From SpSt-583 sp034434015 (GTDB taxonomy: Bacteria; Chloroflexota; Anaerolineae; Anaerolineales; UBA6663), in the NCBI GenBank assembly GCA_034434015.1, contig DAOUAB010000229.1:29707-93706 (forward strand): a stretch of DNA of 64,000 nt, given 5' to 3'. Each line of letters opens with the position of its first letter. Position 1 is the stretch's first letter. Positions 41,456 to 51,062 of the stretch are shown one piece after another. Position numbers and translations under genes: made by a program. The notes beneath the pieces were generated by a model. The model saw nothing but the letters and a program-made list of their open reading frames with translations, was not told the origin of the DNA and did not search any database.

Positions 41456-42808
41456 ATGGACGCACAGATCGTCCTCAAACTGATGAATGTCCTCAGGCGG
41501 CTTCGCCAGCACGAGCGCTGGACGCGCCCGCAGCTCGAAGCCCATCAGGCCGGGGCGCTGCGTCGTCTACGAGAGTACGCCTACGCTCACTCGCCCTTCT
41601 ATCGGAAGTTCCACCAGGGCCTCACCGACCGCCCGCTGAACGAATTACCGGTGCTCACCAAGACGATGCTGATGGAACACTTCGATGAAGTGGTGACGGA
41701 TCCGGCCATTCGGCTGGAGACGGTACGCGAGTTCGCGGCGAGAAATACAGAAGACCGGCTCTATCTCGATCGCTACCGGGTGAGTGCGACCTCGGGCAGC
41801 AGCGGCCAGCCGGGCTTCTTCCTGTTCAACGAGCCAGAGTTCCTGACCATGATCGCGTCCTTCGCCCGCGGGCAGGAATGGTCTGGCGCGACGGTCAACC
41901 TGCTGCGCCGGCGCAAGATGGCGACCGTCGCCTCGATCAGCCCCTGGCACATCTCGTCGCAGGTCAGCGCGACCGTGCAGAGCTGGTGGACGCCGTCCAT
42001 CCGGGTGGCCGCCAGCGAGCCCCTGGAACGCATTGTCCAACGGCTCAACGAGTGGCAGCCGCATATCCTGATTGCTTACGCCTCCATGGCCCGCATCCTG
42101 GCCGAAGAGCAACTGGCTGGGCGACTCCGGATTCACCCCGAAAAGACGTTCACCAGCTCGGAGGTGCTCACGGACGAGACGCGTCGGCGGGTGCAAGCTG
42201 CCTGGGGCGACGAGCCATACAATCAATATGGTGCGACAGAGACGGCCGACATCGCCGCCGAGCAACACCACTGCCGGCGCATGCACCTGTTTGAGGACCT
42301 GGTGCTGGCCGAAGTAGTGGACGAGCACTATCGCCCCGTGCCGCCTGGCGTCTACGGGGCCAGGCTGCTGGTCACGACTCTGTTTAGCCGGACCCAGCCG
42401 CTCATCCGTTACGAAATCAATGACAGTCTGCGGCTGGCGACCGCGCTCTGCGACAGCCACCTTCCCTTCGCCGTCCTCGAAGGTATCCAGGGGCGTGTCG
42501 AAGATGCGCTATTACTCCCTTCGCAGGCCGGCGATCGCGTGGCCATCCAGCCACTGGTCTTCAACCGCATCATGGACATCTTACCGGTGAGTGGATGGCA
42601 GGTGATCCAAGACGCCGACGACGGATTGACCGTCCTGGTGAGTGGTGTTCGCGATGGCCTCCTGGACACGACCGTCGCAGACCAACTGGCCCAGGAGATA
42701 GCGGCTCATGGCGCCCGTGTCCCGCGCATCACGGTTCAACGCGTGCCCGTGATCCCCAAGACCTCGTCCGGCAAAGCGCCGCTCATCAAGGCGCGCCGCC
42801 CGGTGTGA
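41456..42808 (+). CDS. phenylacetate-CoA ligase-like adenylate-forming enzyme
   Basis: 450 residues behind AAGGAAGG. The adenylation core is visible: SATSGSSGQPGFFLF (phosphate loop), IAYASMARILAEEQ, FTSSEVLTDETRRRVQAAWG, YNQYGATETADIAAEQ (the YGxTE motif) and the C-terminal RITVQRVPVIPKTSSGKAPLIKARR with the catalytic Lys region. The layout resembles PaaK/CapK-type ligases and coenzyme F390 synthetase relatives. The carboxylate substrate is unknown. It precedes an ABC exporter by 65 bases, which suggests activation of a molecule related to export or envelope lipids; this is inference. Confidence 0.8.
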   Translation: MDAQIVLKLMNVLRRLRQHERWTRPQLEAHQAGALRRLREYAYAHSPFYRKFHQGLTDRPLNELPVLTKTMLMEHFDEVVTDPAIRLETVREFAARNTEDRLYLDRYRVSATSGSSGQPGFFLFNEPEFLTMIASFARGQEWSGATVNLLRRRKMATVASISPWHISSQVSATVQSWWTPSIRVAASEPLERIVQRLNEWQPHILIAYASMARILAEEQLAGRLRIHPEKTFTSSEVLTDETRRRVQAAWGDEPYNQYGATETADIAAEQHHCRRMHLFEDLVLAEVVDEHYRPVPPGVYGARLLVTTLFSRTQPLIRYEINDSLRLATALCDSHLPFAVLEGIQGRVEDALLLPSQAGDRVAIQPLVFNRIMDILPVSGWQVIQDADDGLTVLVSGVRDGLLDTTVADQLAQEIAAHGARVPRITVQRVPVIPKTSSGKAPLIKARRPV

Positions 42809-42873
42809 CCATAAGCGAAACGGGCCAACGCGTGCGAGTTCACTTTCAGGATCGGGCTCGCCTGGAGACTGCG

Positions 42874-44898
42874 ATGAACGACATTGTGATTGCGGCTAAG
42901 GGTCTGGCCAAGACCTACGGCAACCGCTGGAGGCAGGTCAAGGCCGTGCGGGGCCTCGACCTGGACGTGCGCCGGGGCGAAATCTTCGGCCTGGTTGGGC
43001 CGGACGGCGCCGGCAAGACCACGACGCTGCAAATGCTGTGCGGCCTGCTGCGCCCCAGCGCCGGGCGAGCGACCGTGGCCGGGGTGGACGTGGCCGCCAG
43101 CCCGTCGGCCCTGGGCGGGAAGATCGGCTACATGTCCGAAGGCTTCACGCTGTACGGCTCGCTCAGCATCCGTGAAAACCTGGACTTCTTTGCCGACCTC
43201 TACCACCTACCACCCGAAGAGCGCGAACGCCGTATCACCGATCTGCTCCGCTTCGCCCGGCTTGAACGCATCGCCGACCGCCGGGCCGAGCACCTCTCCG
43301 GCGGCATGAAGAAGAAACTGGCCCTGGCCTGCGCGCTCGTCTATTCACCGCAGGTCTTGTTCCTTGACGAGCCGACCACCGGCGTGGACCCGGTCAGCCG
43401 CCGCGACTTCTGGCTGCTGCTCAACGACTTCCTGGCGCAAGGGATCACCATTTTGGTGACGACGCCGTACATGGACGAGGCTGAACGCTTCCATCGGGTG
43501 GCGCTGATGCACCAGGGCGAGATCGTCGCCTGCGACACACCCGCGGCCCTCAGGGCGAGTTTGAAGGGCGATATGTTCGACCTGCTGGCCCTGCCGCAGC
43601 GTGCAGCCGTGAGCCGGCTCCGCGCTCTCCCAAATGTCTCGCACGTGCAGGTCTTTGGCGAGCGTGTGCATTTGCTGATGGAACAGCCGGAGGGCGCTCT
43701 GCCCGTGCTGCAAACTGAGATGAGCGCCGCTGGTATCCGCCTCTCCGATGTGCGCCGCGCAACGCCCAGCCTCGAAGACGTGTTCGTGGCGACACTGGAG
43801 TCGCGCGCGGCGGATGGCCGCCGGGCGGCCCCCACTGCGGGTGGCATTGCACTCGCGGCGAATAATAAGCAGGCGAAACCTGTGACGCGTGATGCGGATT
43901 ACGCCATACGCCTCTCCAGCCTCACCAGAAAATTCGGCGACTTCACGGCAGTGGATCGCCTCTCCCTGGACGTGCGCGCAGGTGAGGTCTACGGCTTCCT
44001 CGGCCCGAACGGCAGCGGCAAGACGACGACCCTCCGTATGTTGTGCGGCCTGCTGCCGCCCACCGCCGGAAGCGGCACGGTGGCCGGGCGCGATATCGTG
44101 CGCGAGCAGACACAGATCAAGCCCGACATCGGCTACATGTCACAGAAGTTCTCGCTCTACAACGACCTGACGGTCGAAGAGAACCTGGACTTTTACGGCG
44201 GTGTGTACGGCGTGCCCGGCAGCCGGCTGGCCTCACGCAAACGCTGGGCGCTGGAGATGGCCGGGCTGGTGGGCCGCGAACGGGCCATGACGCGCGCCCT
44301 CTCCGGCGGGTGGAAGCAGCGCCTGGCCCTGGGCTGCGCCATCCTGCATGAGCCACGTATCTTATTCCTGGACGAGCCGACTTCAGGCGTTGACCCGCTC
44401 TCGCGCCGCGCCTTCTGGGACCTGATTTACGAACTGGCCGGGCGTGGGGTAACGGTGTTCGTGACGACGCATTACATGGACGAGGCCGAGCACTGCGGGA
44501 CGCTCGGGCTGATCTACTCCGGGCGCCTGATCGCCACCGGCAGCCCGGCGAGCCTGCGCGAGAATATGCGCGCGGGTGAAATGCTCGAAGTGGCCTGCCC
44601 TGAACCCGTCCGCGCCCTACGGGCCATGCAGAAGATGGACGGTGTGCTCAGCGCCGGGCTGTTTGGCGACCGGGTTCACGTCCTCGTCGAGGATGCGGCC
44701 CGCCTGGTGCCCGAAATTCAAGCCGCCTTTGCCGCCGAGGGCCATGCCGCGCACCGCGTCGCGCCCATCCCGTTCTCGCTCGAAGACTTGTTTGTGGTCT
44801 TCATCGAAATGGAAGAAAGCCGGAACAGTGGTCAGTGGGTAGTCGACAGTGATCAAACTCTGCTCACTGCGAAGCATCCCTTCGAGACTACCCACTGA
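42874..44898 (+). CDS. ybhF: tandem ABC exporter ATPase (YbhF-like, two nucleotide-binding domains)
   Basis: 674 residues from ATG 42874 with GGAG upstream. Two complete ATPase domains in one chain: Walker A GPDGAGKTT and GPNGSGKTT, signatures LSGGMKKKLAL and LSGGWKQRLAL, Walker B LFLDEPTTGVDP and LFLDEPTSGVDP. A linker about residues 310-345 separates them. Each has the MDEAE region of drug-export ATPases. The last 24 residues, starting NSGQWVVDSDQ, are encoded by the inverted-repeat element at the gene end and look non-native. The order ATPase, permease, permease, membrane-fusion protein mirrors the YbhGFSR system. Substrate unknown. Confidence 0.9.
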   Translation: MNDIVIAAKGLAKTYGNRWRQVKAVRGLDLDVRRGEIFGLVGPDGAGKTTTLQMLCGLLRPSAGRATVAGVDVAASPSALGGKIGYMSEGFTLYGSLSIRENLDFFADLYHLPPEERERRITDLLRFARLERIADRRAEHLSGGMKKKLALACALVYSPQVLFLDEPTTGVDPVSRRDFWLLLNDFLAQGITILVTTPYMDEAERFHRVALMHQGEIVACDTPAALRASLKGDMFDLLALPQRAAVSRLRALPNVSHVQVFGERVHLLMEQPEGALPVLQTEMSAAGIRLSDVRRATPSLEDVFVATLESRAADGRRAAPTAGGIALAANNKQAKPVTRDADYAIRLSSLTRKFGDFTAVDRLSLDVRAGEVYGFLGPNGSGKTTTLRMLCGLLPPTAGSGTVAGRDIVREQTQIKPDIGYMSQKFSLYNDLTVEENLDFYGGVYGVPGSRLASRKRWALEMAGLVGRERAMTRALSGGWKQRLALGCAILHEPRILFLDEPTSGVDPLSRRAFWDLIYELAGRGVTVFVTTHYMDEAEHCGTLGLIYSGRLIATGSPASLRENMRAGEMLEVACPEPVRALRAMQKMDGVLSAGLFGDRVHVLVEDAARLVPEIQAAFAAEGHAAHRVAPIPFSLEDLFVVFIEMEESRNSGQWVVDSDQTLLTAKHPFETTH

Positions 44899-44938
44899 TC
44901 ACTGCGCACTGATCACTGCTCGCTGTCCACTGACCACT
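44826..44938. repeat. nested inverted repeats at the ATPase/permease junction
   Basis: AGTGGTCAGTGG (44826-44837) pairs with 44927-44938, and TCAGTGGGTAGTC (44832-44844) pairs with 44886-44898. Short CACTGATCACTG units repeat within it. The element spans the last codons of the ATPase gene and all of the gap before the permease, and looks like an inserted dispersed repeat. Confidence 0.75.
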
Positions 44939-46075
44939 ATGTTTACCCGTACCCTCGCCGTCCTGCGCAAGGAAAGCCGCGAAATCCTGCGCGACCCGTA
45001 CACGCTCGGCATCGCGCTGGTGCTGCCGCTCATCATGCTCTTCCTGTTCGCCTACGGCGTGAACACGGATGTCAAGAACATTCAGATGATCTTGCTCGAT
45101 CTCGACCGCACCGCCGCCAGCCGCGCGTACGCGCAGGCGTTCGTCAACTCCGGCTACTTCCGCATCGCCGGCGCGGTGAACGATTACGACGCTATTGCGG
45201 AGGCGCTGGGCCGCGACACGGCGGATGTGGCCCTGGTGATCCCGCCCGGTTTTGGCGCCGCCCTCAGCGCAGGCCGGACTGCCGAGGCCCAGACTCTGCT
45301 CGACGGTTCCTACACGCCCTTTGCCCAGGTGACGCAAGCCTACGTCAACGCCATCAACGCCGCCTACGGCGGGCGCGTGCTGGCCGAGTTTGTCGAAAGC
45401 CGGACGGGGCAAACGCTGGATCAATCCGGGCCGGTCGCGGTCAATGCCCGCGTGCGCTACAACCCGACGCTGGAGAGCGTGAATTCGACTGTGCCCGGCC
45501 TGTTCGGCGTGATCCTGATGGCCTTCCCACCGCTGCTTTCGGCGCTGGCCATCGTGCGTGAGAAGGAACGCGGCTCGATCCAGCAAGTCTACGTCTCACC
45601 CATTCGCCCGGTCGAATTGGTGCTCGGCAAACTGATCCCTTATGGCGTGATTGCCTTCCTCGAAATGCTGTTGGTACTGACGGGCGGCGTGTTCTGGTTC
45701 GGCGTCCCGTTCCGCGGCAGCCTGCCGCTATTCCTCATGGCCGCGACGTTGTACGTGCTTTGCACTGTCGGCATTGGCCTGCTCGTCTCGACCCTCGCCC
45801 GCACCCAGGTCGCGGCGATGCTGCTCGCCATCGTGCTAACCATCATGCCCGCGATGCTATTCTCCGGCTTCATCTTCCCGGTGCACACCATGCCAACGCC
45901 GATGCAGGCTTATGCCAATGTCTTCCCAGCGCGTTACTTCATTGATATCTCGCGCGCCATCGCGCTCAAGGGACAAGGACTTGAGACCATCGCCCCGGCC
46001 ATGGGCTTTCTGGCGCTCTACGCGGCGGGGCTGGTCGCGATTTCCGCCTTACGCTTCAAGAAACGGATTGGCTGA
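44939..46075 (+). CDS. ybhS: ABC-2 type permease (YbhS/YbhR-like), first
   Basis: 378 residues from ATG 44939, directly after the repeat element. One N-terminal helix (LGIALVLPLIMLFLFAYGV), a large outer domain of about 150 residues (residues 45-180) containing VALVIPPGFGAAL, then five helices with FGVILMAFPPLLSALAIVREKERGSIQQ and SPIRPVELVLGKLIPY. This is the ABC-2 (DUF/ABC2_membrane_3) layout found in drug and metal-associated exporters. It partners with the second permease that starts 1 base after its stop. The upstream repeat replaces any normal ribosome site, so translation may depend on coupling. Confidence 0.88.
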   Translation: MFTRTLAVLRKESREILRDPYTLGIALVLPLIMLFLFAYGVNTDVKNIQMILLDLDRTAASRAYAQAFVNSGYFRIAGAVNDYDAIAEALGRDTADVALVIPPGFGAALSAGRTAEAQTLLDGSYTPFAQVTQAYVNAINAAYGGRVLAEFVESRTGQTLDQSGPVAVNARVRYNPTLESVNSTVPGLFGVILMAFPPLLSALAIVREKERGSIQQVYVSPIRPVELVLGKLIPYGVIAFLEMLLVLTGGVFWFGVPFRGSLPLFLMAATLYVLCTVGIGLLVSTLARTQVAAMLLAIVLTIMPAMLFSGFIFPVHTMPTPMQAYANVFPARYFIDISRAIALKGQGLETIAPAMGFLALYAAGLVAISALRFKKRIG

Positions 46076-46076
46076 T

Positions 46077-47219
46077 ATGAACGGCCGGCTGCGTTCGCTT
46101 ATTCGGAAGGAATTCACCCAGACCCTGCGCGACCTCCCGATCGTGTTCCTGGTGTTGTATTCGTTCGCCGAGATCGTGCTGTGCGGTTGGGCGCTGACGA
46201 TGGACGTGAAGCATACCCCCACCGCGGTGCTCGACCGGGACAACTCGCCCGCCAGCCGCGCCCTGGTCGAGCGCTTCCGCCAGGCCGACTCGTTCAAGGT
46301 GGATTTCTATCCGGTGGACGAGGCTGAACTTGACCGGCTGCTCGATTCTGGCCAGGCCGCGCTCGGCCTGATCATCCCACCCGACTTCGGCCGGGATCTG
46401 GCCGGGGGCCGGCCGGTGAGCATTCAGGTCCTGGCCGACGGCACGCAGTCGAACCCGGCGCTGCTCTCCCTGGGTTATGTGACCCAAATCGTGCGGCGCT
46501 ACTCAACGGGGATTGAAGTAGAGCGGCTGAACAGATCCGGGATGGCCGTGGTCAATGGTCTGCCGTCCATCGTCAATAACGTTCGGGCCTGGTACCTGCC
46601 GGAGATGCGGTACATCCATTTCAACATGGTGGCGATGGTGGCGCTGTCCGTCGTGATGCTGGGCACGTTGCTGGCCGCGGCGGCCATCGTGCGCGAGAAG
46701 GAGGCCGGCACGCTGGAGCAGTTGATGGTCACCCCGATCCGCCCCCTGGAGCTCACCCTGGCCAAGGTAATCCCGATGGTGGCGCTGGAGATTGCGGGGC
46801 TGGGGATCGGCGTAACGCTGGGCTTTGTGGTCTTCGGTGTGGCCCCGCATGGCGACGCGCCTGCTGCATTGGCGCTGTTCTTCGCGCTCTCCACGCTCGC
46901 CTTTCTCGCCAGCGCCGGCATCGGCATCTGGATTGCGACCGTCGCCCGGAACCTGCTGCAAGCGTTGTTGATCGCGTTCTTCGTCCTGTTTCCCATGATG
47001 TTCCTTTCCGGCACGATCACGCCGGTGACGGCGATGCCCGACTGGCTGCAATGGATTTCGTTCGTCAGCCCGATGCGGCACTACCTGTCATTGGCCCTCA
47101 GCCTGTTCCTCAAGGGTGCCGGTCTGAGTGTGGTCTGGCCCCACGCCGCAGCGCTGGCAGTCTTCACCGCCGCCATCCTGGGGATCGGGCTGGCGCGGTT
47201 CAGACGCAGTTTGATGTAG
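46077..47219 (+). CDS. ybhR: ABC-2 type permease (YbhS/YbhR-like), second
   Basis: 380 residues from ATG 46077. Same fold as the preceding permease: N-terminal helix with LIRKEFTQTLRDLPIVFLVLYSFAE, an outer domain with LGLIIPPDFGRDL, and five C-terminal helices with AAAIVREKEAGTLEQLMVTPIRPLELTLAKVIP. Paralogous but clearly distinct, so the exporter is a heterodimer driven by the tandem ATPase. The membrane-fusion gene follows after 12 bases with its own AAGGAG. Function as an exporter is well supported by gene order; cargo is unknown. Confidence 0.88.
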   Translation: MNGRLRSLIRKEFTQTLRDLPIVFLVLYSFAEIVLCGWALTMDVKHTPTAVLDRDNSPASRALVERFRQADSFKVDFYPVDEAELDRLLDSGQAALGLIIPPDFGRDLAGGRPVSIQVLADGTQSNPALLSLGYVTQIVRRYSTGIEVERLNRSGMAVVNGLPSIVNNVRAWYLPEMRYIHFNMVAMVALSVVMLGTLLAAAAIVREKEAGTLEQLMVTPIRPLELTLAKVIPMVALEIAGLGIGVTLGFVVFGVAPHGDAPAALALFFALSTLAFLASAGIGIWIATVARNLLQALLIAFFVLFPMMFLSGTITPVTAMPDWLQWISFVSPMRHYLSLALSLFLKGAGLSVVWPHAAALAVFTAAILGIGLARFRRSLM

Positions 47220-47231
47220 AAGGAGCAACCC

Positions 47232-48806
47232 ATGAAACACAGAAACCTCATCATCGCGGTGGTGCTTGTCCTTGTGGCCGCTGGAGGCGGCGGGTGGTGG
47301 CTGTCACAGGCCGGCGCGGCAGCAGAGGCGCCGCCGCTGGAAGCCACCGGTGTGATCGAAGCGCGCCAGGTTGGCGTCGCCCCGGAAACCGGCGGCAAGG
47401 TCGTCGAAGTTCTGGTTGAGGAGGGGCAGCAGGTCACGGCCGGCCAGCCGCTGGCGAGACTGGATGACTCGTTGCTCAGCACTCAGCGCGCTCAGGCCGA
47501 AGCCGCGCTGCGGGCAGCACAGGCGAACCTGGCCCTGTTGAAAGCCGGCGCCACCGGCGATCAGATCAACGCGGCCGAGGCACAACTGGCGGGGGCCCAG
47601 GCTAACCTCCGCATGGCTCAGGCGGCGCTCGAGGCCGCAACGAACGGGACGCGCCCAGAGGATCTGGCCGCCATGCGCACCCATCTCGAGCTGGCCCGGG
47701 CCGAATACTACGGCCTGACGGCCAGCTTCGCTGCCGATCAAATCGAAAAAGTGCGCGCAGCGCTGACGACGGCGGAGGGCAACCTGTCGGAAGCGATGGC
47801 CCGGCGCGATGAACTGGCACAGGATACGCGCAACCCGGCCTCCGTCATCGCCGCGGCCGTGGCCGCTGTCGCAGATGCCCGAGCGGCAGCGGACGCAGCC
47901 AGACAGGCCTACGGAGCGGCCAAGGATGAGTCGCAACCATACTATTCACAACTTGAGCTGGCGCGCTTGAACTGGGAGGTGGCCCAGGCCAATGCAGCGC
48001 AGGCTCAGGCCCGGCTTGAAAGCCTGAAGGACGACGCGCGCACGACCCCGGAGGCGCTTGACGCCGCCGAAGCAACGCTCAACGATGCGCAGGACCAGGC
48101 GGAGACGGCCAAGGCCGCCTATGATACGCTGACTTCCGGCACGTCTGCGCCTCGCCTGGATGCCGCCTGGGCCGAAGTCCTGCGGGCGCAATCTCATCTG
48201 GCCACGTTCAGTTTGGTTGGGCAGCGTGCGGGCGGAGCCGGTGTTGCCAGTGTGCCGCTCTCGGTGGAGACCCTGCTGGCGCAGATAGACGCGGCGACGG
48301 CGCTGCGCGACACGGCGGCGGCCAATCTCGCCTCGCTCCGGAATGGCGCGCGCGCCGAAGTGATGGACGCCGCGCAGGCGCAGGTGGATGCGGCCCAGGC
48401 CCAGCTAGACGCGCTGGATCTCCAACTCGAGAAACTCAGCCTGACAGCACCGTGGGATGGCGTGGTGCTCAGCCGCAACGCCGAGGTCGGGCAGACCGCC
48501 CTGCCCGGTGGGACACTCCTGGAGATCGGGCGGCTGAGTTCATTGGAGCTGATCGTCTACCTGCCCGAGGAGCGCTTCGGGCTGGTGACGCCCGGCCAGG
48601 CGGCCCGTGTGCGCGTGGACGCTTACCCGGATCGCGTGTTTGCGGGCACGGTGTTGCGGATGGCCGACGAGGCCGAGTTCACGCCCACCAACGTGCAGAC
48701 GAAGGAGGACCGCTCGCGGCTGGTGTATGCCGTGGTCATCGGGCTGGAGAACCCTGACCTGGCGCTCAAGCCCGGGATGATTGCCGAGGTGACGTTCGAG
48801 CCGTGA
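47232..48806 (+). CDS. ybhG: HlyD-family membrane fusion protein (YbhG-like)
   Basis: 524 residues. One N-terminal helix, a lipoyl-like half (VIEARQVGVAPETGGKVVEVLVEEGQQVTAGQPLARLD), a very long Ala/Glu/Gln-rich coiled-coil hairpin (about residues 75-385) with two similar segments, the second lipoyl half (LTAPWDGVVLSRNAEVGQTALPG) and a beta barrel (LELIVYLPEERFGLVTPGQAARVRVDAYPDRVF). The coiled coil is longer than in E. coli YbhG, so it may cross a thicker envelope or reach outward in a monoderm-type cell. Last gene of the exporter operon; AAGGAG precedes ATG. Confidence 0.9.
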   Translation: MKHRNLIIAVVLVLVAAGGGGWWLSQAGAAAEAPPLEATGVIEARQVGVAPETGGKVVEVLVEEGQQVTAGQPLARLDDSLLSTQRAQAEAALRAAQANLALLKAGATGDQINAAEAQLAGAQANLRMAQAALEAATNGTRPEDLAAMRTHLELARAEYYGLTASFAADQIEKVRAALTTAEGNLSEAMARRDELAQDTRNPASVIAAAVAAVADARAAADAARQAYGAAKDESQPYYSQLELARLNWEVAQANAAQAQARLESLKDDARTTPEALDAAEATLNDAQDQAETAKAAYDTLTSGTSAPRLDAAWAEVLRAQSHLATFSLVGQRAGGAGVASVPLSVETLLAQIDAATALRDTAAANLASLRNGARAEVMDAAQAQVDAAQAQLDALDLQLEKLSLTAPWDGVVLSRNAEVGQTALPGGTLLEIGRLSSLELIVYLPEERFGLVTPGQAARVRVDAYPDRVFAGTVLRMADEAEFTPTNVQTKEDRSRLVYAVVIGLENPDLALKPGMIAEVTFEP

Positions 48807-48900
48807 CGATCCACCTCTCGTCGGCATCGGAGGTCCGTATGTCGGTTGACATCCCCTCACAGCGAGCATGCTTCGCTTGTGGATACGAAGGAAAGCGACC

Positions 48901-49509
48901 ATGTTTACCGTCGAAGCCGTTCGCAAGACTTTCACCGGGTGGGCGCCCTTTTACGACGCGACCCACGCCTGGACACTGCCCTTCCGGCGCGAAGCCCGGT
49001 TGGCGCTCGGCGCGCAGCGCGGTGACCGCGTCTTGGAGGTCGCCTGTGGCACCGGCCTGAACTTCGCCCACCTGCGCGAACTCGTGGGGGATGAAGGCCA
49101 GGTCGTCGGCGTGGACCTGACCCCGGCGATGCTGGAGAGAGCACAGCGTCGGATTGCGCGGCACGGCTGGAAGAACGTCGAAGTCCGCGAGGCGGATGCG
49201 GCGCAGTTGCCCTTTCCGGAGGCCTCGTTCGACAAAGCCATCTGCACGTTCGCGCTGAACATCATCCCGAACGATGTACGTGCGATTGAAGAGATCAGAC
49301 GCGTCCTGGCGTCGGGCGGGCGCTTCGTCTCGCTGGAGATGGGAGCGCGCGTTCACGCCGTGCCGGGCTGGCTCAAGCCACTGGCCGGCATCTGCGCGGT
49401 GGACATGAGCCGCCAGACTCCGGACGAACTGCGGCGCGGCTTCGGCGCTGTACAAGTGCGGCAATACGGGATGGGGATGTTCTTCATCGCAACGGCAACG
49501 AAGCGATGA
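48901..49509 (+). CDS. SAM-dependent methyltransferase, UbiE-like
   Basis: 202 residues from ATG 48901. TFTGWAPFYDATHAWTLPFRREARLAL is the typical N-terminal helix of UbiE/phospholipid methyltransferases; VLEVACGTGLNFAHL (motif I), VVGVDLTPAMLERAQRR and FDKAICTFALNIIPNDVRAIEEIRRVLASGGRFVSLEM follow. It sits 94 bases after the membrane-fusion gene and may share its transcript. It is related to, but not closely, the methyltransferases at 16883 and 30097. Quinone or lipid head group are the usual substrates; the nearby complex I genes on the other strand would suit a quinone link, but this is only context. Confidence 0.83.
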   Translation: MFTVEAVRKTFTGWAPFYDATHAWTLPFRREARLALGAQRGDRVLEVACGTGLNFAHLRELVGDEGQVVGVDLTPAMLERAQRRIARHGWKNVEVREADAAQLPFPEASFDKAICTFALNIIPNDVRAIEEIRRVLASGGRFVSLEMGARVHAVPGWLKPLAGICAVDMSRQTPDELRRGFGAVQVRQYGMGMFFIATATKR

Positions 49510-49520
49510 GATGCCTGTGA

Positions 49521-51044
49521 TTACCCGAACAGTCTGCTCACCGTCTCATTAATCGTCGCCAATATCCAGCTCGGCCACAGGCCGGTGAGCACCATCAGAG
49601 CCAACAGGGGCGTCACGGCCAGCGTCTCACGCCAGCCGATCTCGTCCAGCTGTGCCCGGCGAGGATTCAGCGGGCCGAGCAGCACCCGCTGGATCATCCA
49701 CAACAAATAGGCGCCCGTGAAGAGCAGGCCTAGCGTTGCCAGCGCCGTGACGAGGGTGAACACCGGCCACGCGCCCCGGAAGAGCAGGAATTCACCCACG
49801 AACCCGTTCAGCCCGGGCAGGCCCAAGCTGGCGAGCGCCGAAAACAATAGGATGCCGCCATACGCCGGGACGATGACGCCCAGTCCGCCGAATTCGCGCA
49901 AGTCCCGCGTGTGCGCGCGTTCATATATCACGCCGACGAGCAGGAACAGGGCTGCCGAGGTGAGGCCGTGATTGAACATCTGCAAGACCGCGCCGTTGCC
50001 AGAGACCACGGCGGAGTCAGTCAGATCGGGGCGGCCATAGGCGGCGGCCACGACGGCGATCCCGAGCACGATCAGGCCCATGTGATTCACTGATGAATAC
50101 GCCACCAGCCGCTTGAAGTCCGTCTGCGCCAGCGCGGCCAGCGCGCCGAATACAATGGCGGCCAATGCCAACAGCGCGATAAGCGGGGCGAACCGGGCGG
50201 ACTGTTCGGGAAAGAGCGGCAGCAGGATGCGCAGGAAACCATACCCGCCCAGTTTGAGCAGGACTCCGGCCAGGAGCATGCTGCCCGCCGTAGGGGCCTC
50301 GGTGTGCGCGTCGGGCAGCCAGGTGTGAAACGGCCAGATGGGAACTTTGATGGCCAGGCCGAGGAAGACGCCCCAGAAGGTAATCGCCTTCGCCGTCTCC
50401 GCACTCAGGCCGAATAGCCCGCGGTCGAAGGCCGGCCAGGCGCGGGCCGCATTCACCAGGTCAAAGGAGCGCAGGTTGAGCCCGATCACCTGGAAGGCCA
50501 GCAGCATCGCCAGGCTGCCGGCCATGGTGTATAGCATGAACTTCATGCTGGCATAGTCACGGTTCTCGCCGCCCCACAACATGATCAGGAACATCATCGG
50601 CAGCAGCGTGAACTCAAAGAAGATAAAAAAGATGATCAGGTCGAGCGCGACGAAGGTGCCTAGCATCGCGGTCTCGAGGACGAGGAACAGCACGAAGTAC
50701 ATCTTCACACGCTCGGAGATGCTGAAGGAGATCAATGCTGCAAGCGGCGCGAGCAGCGCTGTCAGCAGCACCAACGGCAGACTGATCCCATCCACGCCTA
50801 CGTGATAGCTGATCCCGAGCACGGTGTACCAGGGGGTAAACTGCTCGAACTGGTAACCCGGCTGTCCTGGCTGGAAGCGGGCCCAGGCCCAGCCGGCCAA
50901 GCCCAGCGGCACCAGTGTGGTGAGAAAGGCAATCCAGCGGATAACACCCTTCTCGCCGTCGGGCAGCACCACGACGAGGGCTGCGCCGATCAGGGGCGAG
51001 AAGACCATCAGGCTGAGCAGATTACTGGAGGCGAAGTCCGTCAT
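49521..51044 (-). CDS. nuoM: NADH-quinone oxidoreductase subunit M-like antiporter subunit
   Basis: 507 residues, about 14 helices; GGAGG lies 6 bases before ATG. NuoM landmarks: WYTVLGISYHVGVDGISLPLVLLTALL, MLGTFVALDLIIFFIFFEFTLLPMMFLI with the key Glu, FLGLAIKVPIWPFHTWLPDAHTEAPTAGSMLLAGVLLKLGGYG and YSSVNHMGLI. These carry the proton-path Glu and Lys residues. It is the third of three complex I antiporter-type genes, after two NuoL-like ones; no peripheral-arm or NuoA/H/J/K/N genes lie next to it in the window. Its stop is 11 bases from a convergent methyltransferase gene. Confidence 0.92.
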   Translation of the reverse strand: MTDFASSNLLSLMVFSPLIGAALVVVLPDGEKGVIRWIAFLTTLVPLGLAGWAWARFQPGQPGYQFEQFTPWYTVLGISYHVGVDGISLPLVLLTALLAPLAALISFSISERVKMYFVLFLVLETAMLGTFVALDLIIFFIFFEFTLLPMMFLIMLWGGENRDYASMKFMLYTMAGSLAMLLAFQVIGLNLRSFDLVNAARAWPAFDRGLFGLSAETAKAITFWGVFLGLAIKVPIWPFHTWLPDAHTEAPTAGSMLLAGVLLKLGGYGFLRILLPLFPEQSARFAPLIALLALAAIVFGALAALAQTDFKRLVAYSSVNHMGLIVLGIAVVAAAYGRPDLTDSAVVSGNGAVLQMFNHGLTSAALFLLVGVIYERAHTRDLREFGGLGVIVPAYGGILLFSALASLGLPGLNGFVGEFLLFRGAWPVFTLVTALATLGLLFTGAYLLWMIQRVLLGPLNPRRAQLDEIGWRETLAVTPLLALMVLTGLWPSWILATINETVSRLFG

Positions 51045-51062
51045 TGAGGCCTCCCGAGCAGA

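Noticed and set aside
42595..42873. Upstream extension of the tandem ATPase frame
   Set aside because: It overlaps the end of the PaaK-like gene in another frame; ATG 42874 with GGAG precedes the ATPase domain.
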